Shown here: piece after piece, positions 40,028 through 50,300 of the stretch | Layout: the number at the start of each line of letters is the position of its first letter | Numbering within the stretch: the stretch's first letter is position 1 | Origin: Desulfosudis oleivorans | Lineage (GTDB): Bacteria; Desulfobacterota; Desulfobacteria; Desulfobacterales; SURF-7 | Direction of reading: 5' to 3' | Assembly: GCA_020723325.1 (NCBI GenBank) | Contig: DYJD01000033.1 | Coordinates: 13,303 to 72,981, forward strand | DNA: 59,679 nucleotides | Translations under genes and position numbers: made by a program | Notes under the pieces: generated by a model | What the model was told of the DNA's origin: nothing | Seen by the model: only the letters and a program-made list of their open reading frames with translations | Databases searched by the model: none

Positions 40028-40226
40028 CCATGTACACGGAGAGCCCGGGACGATAATGCCATGAATGCGGCCGGGAGACAACGGTTACATTCATGGCGGC
40101 AATTCATCACGACCATACCCCGTTGCCCGGGGTGCAGCCGATACTGTCCCTGTTGAACGTGGCGTTTTCAACAGGCGCCTGTGGCAAGCGCTTTGAGCAA
40201 TTTTCCCGGGCTCTCCGTGTGCATGG
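40028..40226. other. 199-bp self-complementary segment, possible structured RNA
   Basis: A 23-base left arm (40028-40050, CCATGTACACGGAGAGCCCG...) pairs with 40204-40226 with a single mismatch, which is a possible G-U. The enclosed 153 bases contain three further hairpins: GCCATGAATG/CATTCATGGC (40058-40097), ACCCCG/CGGGGT (40117-40133) and CCTGTTGAA/TTCAACAGG (40149-40175). There are also two short palindromes (ACAGGCGCCTGT, AAGCGCTT). No long frame exists. It lies just after the cobalamin riboswitch and its terminator, so it would be the first sequence reached by read-through. Its closed multi-branch layout suggests a folded RNA or a mobile palindromic element. Which strand is transcribed is unknown. 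Confidence 0.5.
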
Positions 40227-40234
40227 GGCTCATG

Positions 40235-40275
40235 AAATAAAAAACCCCGCCTGGTTCACGACGAGGCGGGGTTTT
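40235..40275 (-). terminator. Intrinsic terminator of the cobalamin riboswitch
   Basis: On the minus strand AAAACCCCGCCT, an 11-base loop and AGGCGGGGTTTT form a 12-bp stem followed by a T-rich tract (TTTTTTATTTC). It begins about 50 bases after the aptamer and is the likely expression platform. Confidence 0.88.
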
Positions 40276-40326
40276 GGGATCAACAACCCGAATCAAAACA
40301 ACCTCGACCGCGAAGGTGCTTTCTCT

Positions 40327-40500
40327 ATCATCATCCGGGTAGGTCTCCTGGCTCGTGGCTCATTCTACTCGCCGCTCCTTCCCGTTCCTTTTTTTGAAAC
40401 AGTGGATATTGCGGCTTTCGTCCCCACACACAGTGGCGGGCCCGCAGCGGATTTTCACCGCTTTCCCTTTTATGCCTTGATCACGGCACCGGGATGATCA
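40327..40500 (-). promoter_or_regulatory. Cobalamin (adenosylcobalamin) riboswitch
   Basis: Read on the minus strand, the sequence contains the B12 box AGCCAGGAGACCTACC (40338-40353). It also has the other conserved blocks: GGTGCCGTGATCAAGGC near the 5' end, GGGAAAGCGGTGAAAATCCG, CTGCGGGCCCGCCACTGT, GAAAGCCGC, CCACTGTTTC and GAATGAGCCACG. The P1 ends (ATCATCCCGG and CCGGATGAT) pair. It binds cobalamin and normally represses B12 synthesis or transport genes. Downstream there is a terminator, but no recognisable B12 gene follows: only a folded segment, a REP copy and a metallophosphoesterase. The controlled gene may have been lost. Confidence 0.93.
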
Positions 40501-40584
40501 TTATTTCGGCCCACTAAAAACCATTCGGGCCAGGATGTCAAGAGGGTAATCCGTGGAATTGTAAACATGGTAGGTCCGCATCAT
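40501..40584 (-). CDS. Possible 27-residue leader ORF before the riboswitch
   Basis: MMRTYHVYNSTDYPLDILAR starts 6 bases after a good RBS (GGGAGAG) and ends exactly where the riboswitch aptamer begins. There is no family match from memory. It could be a real small peptide whose message continues into the riboswitch, or chance. The longer frame back to 40770 has no RBS. Confidence 0.35.
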   Translation of the reverse strand: MMRTYHVYNSTDYPLDILARMVFSGPK

Positions 40585-40671
40585 GATAGCTCTCCCTGTC
40601 AAAGAGTAAAAAGAAAGTAACCGGCTGCCTATTGCGGCGCCCGTAGCCGTCGTGAAGCTGCAAGATTCCGG

Positions 40672-40703
40672 TGGCCGGTTCGCTTGTACCGGCCAAGTTT
40701 TTT
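40672..40703 (+). terminator. Terminator-like hairpin
   Basis: TGGCCGGT and ACCGGCCA form an 8-bp stem with an 8-base loop, followed by AGTTTTTTG on the plus strand. No plus-strand gene precedes it closely, so it may end an unrecognised small transcript or be fortuitous. Confidence 0.45.
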
Positions 40704-41333
40704 GCAATTGAGCATGAATTTCAAAATGATTCGTTGCGAAACAATTGAGCATAAAATAATATAATATCAATTATTTGTAATTTTTTTATTGACAGTTATC
40801 GCAATCCGGTGATAGCTGTGGGCCAAAAACAATTTTGATTCGATCAATGGGCTGAATCAGAATTGGATAAGAAAGATCCATGTCAGTTTTTTTCAAAAAT
40901 TTATTCTCGCTCCGTATGAAGCGAGTGCTTAAACTCCCCCCCGCATTAATAATTATCCGTTGTTAAATAACCCACGCCAGTTGGGGTGTTTTTTTAAATA
41001 TAATAACGGTGTTAACAGATGCGTGCTTTTTTGACCTGTTGCGATTATTGCTGCTTTGGTCGCCTTCAGCATCGTGAATAAAATTTCAGGTTACAAATGC
41101 GGAACCACCTATTCAAAGAGCGCTTCCTCCTCGGATGATCAGCGGGTTGCATGCCTTCAAGCTCGAAAACGAGCTTGGGGTATGGAAAATTAAATACTGC
41201 CGTCATCGGCTCCGCCCTGGTGCGGAGCAGATACGGAAAACCGGTGGCTCCCGGCCGGGGCACATGAGGTCATGTTGAGAGATTTTTTGAACAAAGCCCG
41301 ATAAAGCAAAGCCTTTTATGGAGGAAATCCCTT
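40704..41333. other. Long non-coding leader region of the giant-protein gene
   Basis: About 630 bases without a gene. A TTGACA at about 40791, with an ATAGCT-like box 17 bases on, is a weak promoter candidate. Hairpins include CTCGCT/AGCGAG (about 40906-40925), a GCTCCGC/GCGGAGC stem near 41208-41228, and a weak stem before a T-run near 40990. GGAGG lies before the ATG at 41334. A 540-base 5' leader could carry regulation, but I recognise no known riboswitch in it. Confidence 0.4.
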
Positions 41334-44300
41334 ATGGTCAGATTGATCCCATGGCATGTAAAGTCGCTTGTGACATTGACGGTAGGGCTCAGCTTAATCA
41401 CCAGCTTGGGGATCGGACTTGCTACTGCTGCGGATGTCGTTGCACCCTCCAAGGCCAATATTTATGAGCTGACAGTTAGAAATATCGGTGTGACAGACAT
41501 CAAAAACGCCGGTATTGCTTTTTCAATAACTCAAAATCCATTTGATCTGATTCAAATCACCGGCGTGACGCCGCCAACCGCTGATATTCCCGCCGGAGGC
41601 AAGCAGATCTTTGAGATACGATTTGATGTTGATTGCCCCCCTGAAGATACAAATGAAATAAAAGTTGCAGAGTTTCAATTTGCCATCGGGAAAACCACAC
41701 CAGGGCCTTTATATGTCAGCCAATGCGGCTTGGATCCTCATGATTGTGAGGGATTGAAGGGACGTTTTTCCGTTTGGATCGCATTCTCAAATTGTTACAA
41801 ATGTGAAAATAAAGAGCTGATATTAAAAACGGCCGAAGAGATCGGGCTTTGCAACCAGTGCGTCAATGGACGTATTGAACCAAAGCTTACAAAAGAGGAT
41901 TTATGTTATCGCTATGAATGCAACCCGCTGGATGGAAGCACGAAAGAAGTTGCCAAGTCTCCTCCCTTTTTTGCTAGATGCATCAAATGGACTTGCGATA
42001 AAAGAGCTGGGTTCATACCTGAATATCAAATGGGGTGCGATCATGTGGATGATAACGAGAGCCCGAACCCGGAGACTCAATCAAAAGGCTTGATGCCCGT
42101 TTTCGATTCAGAAGCACCAATCAGTTTGTTGAGAAGTGGATTCTATACACAAGCCGCATTGCTTCCAGGATTGATTGGCGAACATGTCAACGGCGTGCCG
42201 GTGGATTCTGTACCCACGGATATTGGGAAACATCCGGTTCTGATTATTCCAAGCGGTGGATTATACGGAATGGACAACCTGGCCGCTCTAAAAAGCAGTC
42301 TTGAAGGGTATGTGGAAGCCGGCGGCACCCTCATCGTCTTCACTCAACAACATGGATATGAATATGACATTATTCCCGGAAAATTGGCAGGCTATGGCTG
42401 GAATGAGGATGAAAGCTGCCAGTGGAAATCCATGTATGTGGATACATATCATCAGATTTTGAGCAGTATTAACAAGACCACCTGCGACGCGGGGGTGGAC
42501 GGTTATTTCACTGATTGGCCCGAGGAAGCCACAATTCTCCTCCGACGCGCGAAAAATGACATGCCATGTATGCTCTTGTATCCCCATGGACAAGGACGGG
42601 TAATCGCGACAACTATGTATGAAGACTGGGCAATGGGCAATGGCCAGTCAACCGGGGATGGCCGAAGGATCGTCAGGGATATGCTGCGCTGGGCGCAGAA
42701 ACCCGCGGACTTGCCTGAGTTTTCACCAGGAAATCCAATTGCTCTTTCCAGCGGCCTAACCAACCAGGTTGCCGAACCCAGCACTTTTGCTGAAATCACC
42801 ATACTGAATCCGGACAGTCAAATAATCCGGACAGAGATCCTTGAAAAGCATATTGAGCCGGGTCAAACCGATACTGTCGCTTTTTCTGTTGAGAATATTC
42901 CAGGCGATTTGGGGATATGGACGGTCAAAGCGGTTCTCCTGAATGGCGATCATATACCCATCCAAGCTGAAGCCCCGGCAGATCGTTTTGTTGTCAGTGA
43001 TCCGCCCCAAAGTATCAAGATAAAAGAAATCAGTTTTTCTGTAAATTCGAAAGCTGAGGAATACCTTATCGGTACCGAGGCTGAATTCACGGTTACAGTC
43101 TGGAACCATGGTGTAACGGAACGAAGGATCACAGTATGCTCCAATTTCATGCATCATTTCTGGGAGAGCGGGCACAATCAGATTTACGATACCCAGGCCT
43201 TCATATTGATAGTACCGCCTGGCGGGATGCAGGCCCACAGCATCAAGGTTCCGGTATTCACTATGGATAATTGCTGGCTTCATTTTTACGATGAAAACAG
43301 GAAACTGATTGGGGCGGCCAACCGTGGTTTTGATGTAGCGCAAAATCAAATCAATCAACTGTTGATGCTGAAAACCGATAAAACAAGCTACATTAGCGGC
43401 GAAACGGTTGTCCTAACAGCGGATTATATAGGATTGCATGATTGGCACACTATCACCGACCTGCGTGTAACGGTTACTGATCCGCAAGGGCAGACGATTT
43501 TCCATGAGTCGCGTCCTATAAATTTGAGCGCGACGATGGATCAAGAAGTGTTCGAATTCCCAGTGGGAATTCCGGCAAAGGCGGGTATCTATAAGGTGAA
43601 AGCGGCCTTATATAATTTTGATAATAATTTGGTTGCACAACAAGCCGAAGCAATTTTCGATGTTCCGAAATACCAGTTATCAATCACACCGGTTGTTCCC
43701 AATGCCCTCCAGCCGGGTGTAAGTTCTGTCGCATTCAATATTGATAATACCACTTCCGGAGGAGTTATTTCAGACTCCGCCGGTCAATTTATTGTCTCCT
43801 TGATTGGGCCGAACAGGAGCTTGGTTTGGACTGAACAAAAAATTGTAGATTTGCATGAAGGACAACATTTTAATTTTGACTTCCCGTTAGTATCAGATGA
43901 GTTTATTAAATTTGGTGAATATTATTATGCTTATTCCCTATACTTTGAAGGCTCTCATTTTCAAACCAGTAAAACAATTTTATGCCTGGCAACTCTTAAA
44001 GGCGGCTTGGACCGGCAGGAGTATCGTGCCGGGGAAATACTGTCGCTTGATGTGACCGCCGCCAGCATCGGCAGAATCATATTGAAAGATATGAATTTGA
44101 ATCTTTCGATACCGGAGTTCGCGGTGGATGAGAACAGGACTGTATCTCTCATTCCTGGTCAGAGCAGTAATACCAGCTTCTCCGTGACAATCCCTGAATC
44201 CGCCTCGCCAGGTCTCCATTTTGCCGTAGTTACATTGAGCAAGAACGGGTCAACGCAACAGGCTTCCTACTGGTTCCACGTGCCGCCTTCAAAAATCCAT

Positions 44301-47300
44301 CTAAATTTTACCGGTAACAATTATCATGTCGGCGAAGCCATCAGCGTGGATCTGCTGAATTCCGGCGGTGCAAATTCCGACACGGAATATGCGCTCGCCT
44401 TATTGGACGTTTTTGAGCAAGAGATCCATGGGGTCAATGGAACCCTGTCTCTTCCCATTGACCAAACCAGACAAATATCCATGGTGGTTCCAGCGTCGGC
44501 CAATTCCGGTATTTATCAAGTCAAGGCACAAGTAAATGATACTGCTACCGGCGAGTATCGCGAATATTTTCATTCGATCATTGTAGCCAATGAAAATACT
44601 GCGGAAGTCGCGCTGCAAGTGCAAACAGACCAGGAGATATATTTCCAGGCCGATCCTAAAACCATCTCCGCCGATCTCTATCTTTTACAGGGAAGTCTTG
44701 AAAACGGGAACCTGAAACTGGAAATCGATAGCGTTGAAAAAATCTGGACCAGCCAGGAAGACTGGCAAACCGGCCTGTTGAATCTGGTGGATATCGATTC
44801 CCAGCCGGGTGATGTGCTGCCGGCCATCCCGGAAGGGTCCGAGGGGGATCGCACCGGTACATACGCCCCGGACGGCAGACTCAAATGGACGTTTGATTCA
44901 GGATGCTTGTCGGAGTCGACGCCTGTTCTCGGCAGTGACGGCACCATCTATGCGAATTTGAGAACCCTTGGCGAAGTGTCATACGGCGTGCTTTATGCTG
45001 TTCGGTCGGACGGCAGTCCTGGTTGGACTTTCCAAACCAAGGAATCCTCATATTATTCTCCAGTTATAGGCAATGATGGGGCTGTCTATATCAGTGTCGA
45101 CTACACTCTTTTTGCTGTGAAGGAAGGGGAAGAATTATGGAGGTTTAACAGTAATGGGGGGTGCTTCCTGGCCCCTGCTGTTGGAATGGATGGAACAGTA
45201 TATGCGGTTACAACAACCGGTACAATCATTGCTCTGTATCCGGATGGCGTGGAAAAGTGGCGCTATGAGCAGGCAGGATACATGTATTTCCCACCAGTCG
45301 TTGGAGCGGACGGTAATCTATATCTGGCAATAGATAAAGATGATATTTACTATATCCAGGCCATCCATCCCAACGGTACTGAAGCTTGGCTGTATGATGC
45401 CGGGGCTTGGTTTAGAAGTTCTCCGGAAGTAGACTCAGGCGGAACGATATATATCTGGACGAAAGATAACAGTTTAAATGCCATTAACCCGGATGGCTTC
45501 CTTAAATGGAAATACACCGCAGGAGAATATACAGGTGGCGGGCCCTCATTTGGACCGGACGGAAAAATATATTTCAGTGCCGGTGATCAAATAACTGCTC
45601 TCACTCCGGATGGTAGCGAAATTTGGCGTTCTTGGGTGAATGGCAGCGTTATGGATCGACCTGTTCTGGGGGCGGACAGCACCCTATATTTTACGGCCAA
45701 CGGTTATTACTGGGGTTATGACTATAGCGTAATCGGTGCACTGAACCAGGATGGCACCCTGCATTGGACCTATCGGATTCCAGGGCAAGTTGAGGGAGGA
45801 GTGGTGCTAAGTGGTTATGGTGAAGCACTGGCGGTGGGAAGGAACGGCCTTTTTTATTCTGTGGGCGGCCAAGGGCGTTCCATCACCCTGAAAGTCGACG
45901 CCGGCCATTCCCTTGCCTGGGGCCAGATCAAGCTGTTTGCCGAAGAAGCCTGGGAATCCCGGATTCAGGTTTCCACCCGCACTGCTGAAAACGAAACGGA
46001 ATTGGTCGATTCTTTCTGGACCAGTTATCCACCCAGCGGTCAGATCGGCTCGGCTGCCTTTGCGGCCGATATTGCTTCTAAACCCGGTCGCTGGCTGGAG
46101 ATCGAATTGAATTTTGAAAACGCCTATCGCTGGGGCGATCAGGTGGGGGATTGTTTTCCGATTGTACATGCCTTGATGGTGAGCAGCGAAACCGGCAGTG
46201 TTGTCTGGTCCCAGGACCTGCCCATAACCCTCGCCGGAAGCAGCCACCTTGATGTTCCTTTGGAGACACAGCTTCCGGAAGGACGCTATGTCCTGAAAGG
46301 AATTTTGACCAATTCCCTGTCCCAGCAAGTGGGCATGGATAATCATGTTTTCTATATCAATGACGATTATATCCGCCTCACCTTTGACACGGACAAGCAG
46401 CTTTACCGTCCCGGCGACGCGGTGCAGGTGAGCGGCCGCGTGGTCAACACCCTGAGCGAGCCGGCTTCCGGCCGTAGCTTGTCCTTTCAGATCAAAGGCA
46501 TGGTGATCTATGATCAGATCATTGATCTGGCCGGGCTGGGCGAATATCCGTTCACGTTCAGCTTTATCGCGCCGGAGAGCACTTCGGTCCTGACCGGCAC
46601 CCTGGACACCCGCCAGATTCCTGTATCGGTAGTGGTGGGTAAACCGGCCCTTGCGGTAAATCTATCACCGAGCCAAGCCGGCCGGGAGACTTTTGACCTT
46701 GCCATGACCCTCGCCAACAGCGGAAATATGGAGGCGAAAGTGAACGCGGCCGTGGCCGGCAGTACGTATCCCCTGAGCATTCCGGCCGGACAAAGCCGGG
46801 TGCTGACCATCCCCTACAGCATTACGGCCGATACCACCTTGCCGGTGGTCATCTCCGGTGACGTGGACCAGACCTTCCAGCATCATATCGCCTTCTGCGA
46901 GCAGGTGGCGGTGTCGGTTTCGCCGGCGGCATTTTACGGGGAAGGCCTTGTGGAGATCCCCTATCAAGTGAAGAACACGGGTTGCTCCAGCAGCAAGACG
47001 GACATTGTCTTTAACCTGAACGGTCAACTTGTGACCAAACCCGTTGTTGTACCGGCCGGCGGCACTCTTTCCGATTCATTGACCTTCAGTATCGGCTCCG
47101 GTGAATACAGTCTGTCGCATCAATCTGTTTTCGGCTCCGGCAGCGTTCCGGTCAAGGTGTTGGGCACGGATCAGTTGGAGATGCTGGTGGATGTGGGCTA
47201 TCCGCATCCTTCCAAGGTGCTGCTGCTTACGGACAGCTCTGCCCAAACCGATGTGGAGGGCGCTCTTTTAAAGGACGGCATGGCAATGGATGTGGACAGG

Positions 47301-50300
47301 GTCCTTGTCTCCGAGTGGGACGGGACGCATCCGGATCTGAAAGCGTATGAGGTGGTGGTCCTTACCGACAGCAGCCGCAACGGTACAATCCTGCCGGTCC
47401 TTGGCCGGGCGGCCCTCAAGGAGTTTGTGGACCAGGGCGGCGGACTGGTCATTTTGGAACAAGTCCTGGCGGAAAACACGGGAAACAGCGGCCTTGCCGA
47501 TCTGTTCCTGTTCGATCCCGCCGGCTATGAAACAGTGCAGGGAGAGGACACCCTCGCCGTTGTCCCGGATCATCCCATTACCGTTGGAATAACCGCGCCC
47601 ATCCACCTGCCCCTGATATCCGGCAATGCCGGCGCCTTGCGGCCGGACGCCGCAGCGGTTGTGACCGGAACATTGCTGCCCAATGCCGTGGCTGTAAAAG
47701 CCATGGGCCTGGGCCGCATTGTCCAGTTCGCGGCAGCGGACAGTACAATGCCGGGTGTGTTTTCCACCAATCCGGCCATGCATACCCTGCTCGGGAATGC
47801 TGTGCACTGGAGCGCCCGCCGCGCGGCTCCGGGCAAGATCAATGCCGCCGTGCTGGTCCGCAATGCCGGCAGCAATGATTTTATCGGCGACCTTGCGATT
47901 ACTACGGATTTTTCGGAGCTCGTCGAGAATCTCACCCTGGCTGTGGGGCAGAGCCGGGTTGTTCAATTTGAGCTTGACACGACGAATCTGTCCCCAGGGG
48001 TTTACCCATTGAGCGCTCGGGTATCCAAAATCGGCCTGCCGGTGCAGCAGATCCGCAAGGACATTGAAGTCAGCGGCCCGCGCTTTGAACCGGAAGATCT
48101 GCCGCTGTTGCCGTCCTATGCCGCCGGTGCCCAAGGCTCCATGACCTTTACAGTGCGTAATGTGGGCATGACCGGCGGTCCGGCGGAAGTGCGTTTTACC
48201 TTTCTGGATGTTCTATATGAGCTCCGGCATGTCTGGCTGGAACCAGGAGAGGGTAAGACTCTCACCTATAATTTCATGTTACCGGATGACCTTTCGGCCC
48301 ATGATTTCATGGCCACCCTCTTCCTGGAAGGCCAAGCCTTTGACATTCCCTTCCGGCTCAACGGGGTAAGCATGGAGGCTTTGGCCACCTTGGATCAACC
48401 GGTTTATAATATCGGCGACACAGCCGAGCTGACCTTGGAGGTCGTCAACCATAGCAGTCTCCATCCGGATATGATAGCCCGGGTGGTTGCCGATTTTGAA
48501 AATTATGAGCAAAGCTTCACCCTGGGTGACAGCGCCGCCCTGAAATTCTACATCCCCATTACGGCAACCACGCCGGAGCAGTTCACCTATGGCGTGTACA
48601 TGGCCGCAGGCCGCTCGGTGTATCTCAACACTATCCCGGTGCGGCTGCGCGACCCGTTCATCACCCTCTGCCCGGACAAAGCCGCATATTTACCGGGGGA
48701 GACTGTGACCATGCAGGTGCTCACGGCAGAGACTGGCGATCTAGCTGTATCTGCCCCGGGCTTTAACGAAATCCTGTTGGTTGCAGGGGATACTACCTTC
48801 AGTTTTGTCCTGCCGACAGAAATGATGTCGGACCGTTATCCTGTGGAATATCAACTGGGTGAACACACCGGCGTCTGTCCCATCTATGTCAACGGTTTAA
48901 ATGCCAGGGTGCTGGAAGCCGGGCTTAACAAGCCGCTGTATGAACCCCAGGACAATTTGAACCTTGCCCTGGTGGTGGATGTTTCCCAGTCCATGGATGT
49001 GCTTCTGAAAGGCTGGGTGTACCGGCCGGGTGCCGAATTCCAGCCCTTGTTTGAAACCGGGTGCGCTCTGCCGGTCGGCGAAAGCCGGGTCACCATCGAT
49101 CCGGTCGAGTTCAGCGTAACTCAGGCCGGTGTATACTACCTGATCTACACTTTGTACAAGGCCGACACCCTGCTGGAAGTTTTTACTGCTGCGGAAGCTT
49201 TTGAAGTGCAGTCCGCGGCCATCACCGGCTTACACCTGGAGCAGTCGGTCTATGGCGTAACCGAAGCGGTGTCTATTCAGGTGGACACCTTTGCCTGCAC
49301 CCCGGTTGCCGGCCGGATCACCCTGCTGCTCAACGGCGGTGTGGCGGTGGAGCAGGATGAGAATCTGACAGGGGCGGGGACCATCCTGTTTGATTTGGGG
49401 CTTCTGCCCATGGGTAAATATGATCTGACCGCCAGGCTCACGGCCGGCCAACTGGTTTCGCAAAAAAGCGCGGCCTTCAGCGTAACCGATCAAGCCGCGC
49501 CGGCTAAACCCACCGGGCTTGCCGCTGATACCATCGGGAACGTGACCACCTTGACCTGGAATCCCAATCCGGAGAGCGATCTGTTGGGTTATCATGTCTA
49601 TCGCAACGGCGTGCGCCTCAATGCCGTGGCCCTTACAGGTGCTGCTTTTGCGGATGAGGGCTATTTTGTGGAAGCCGCGCAGGAATACCGGATAACGGCC
49701 ATGGACCGGGCCGGCAATGAAAGCCCGCCCTCGGAAACAGCCACGGTTCTGCGGGACGGAACGCCGCCTTCCATCACCCTCAGTCCGGCCGTGGAAACCT
49801 ATGCACAGCAAGCGGTAACCGTCACATACACGGTAACGGACAGCCATGATCCTGACCCGCTGGTGACCGCGAGCCATCCCTCGCCCACGATGTTGTATCG
49901 GTCCGGTGATTATCTGGTAAGGGTTCAGGCCCAGGATGCGGCCGGCAATATTGCGGAAAGATCCGTTCAGATCCATATCAGCATTCCGGGCGACACCGAT
50001 GGCGACGGCATGGCCGATGCCTGGGAGCTGCAATATTTCGGCACCCTTACAAGAGACGGCTCCGGCGACCATGACGGCGACGGGCTCACCGACCTGGCTG
50101 AATACCAGAGCGGCACAGACCCGGTTTCCAGCAATGCGCCGCCCATGCCCCAGGTGATGTATCCCCTGGTGGGCGGGGAAGTCACGGACCGCAACCCGGA
50201 ACTTGCCATTGAAAACAGCACCGACCCCAACGGCGATGCGGTTTTCTATACCTTTGAAGTCTATGCCGATGAGCAGATGACCGAACTGGTTGCCCGGCAG

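Noticed and set aside
40028-40226. Interpreting the 23-bp inverted arms as ends of an insertion sequence
   Set aside because: Only 153 bases lie between the arms, with no transposase and no flanking target duplication seen. A folded RNA or non-autonomous element fits better.
40028-40226. Retron msr-msd RNA
   Set aside because: The closing stem is suggestive, but no reverse transcriptase gene lies anywhere in the window.
40093-40497. 134-codon plus-strand frame
   Set aside because: It runs through the complement of the cobalamin riboswitch, its terminator and the inverted-repeat segment. Codon pattern is not protein-like.
41270-41333. c-di-GMP riboswitch before the giant gene
   Set aside because: GCAAAGCC text is reminiscent of GEMM RNAs, but the paired helices and the GNRA/receptor parts are missing.
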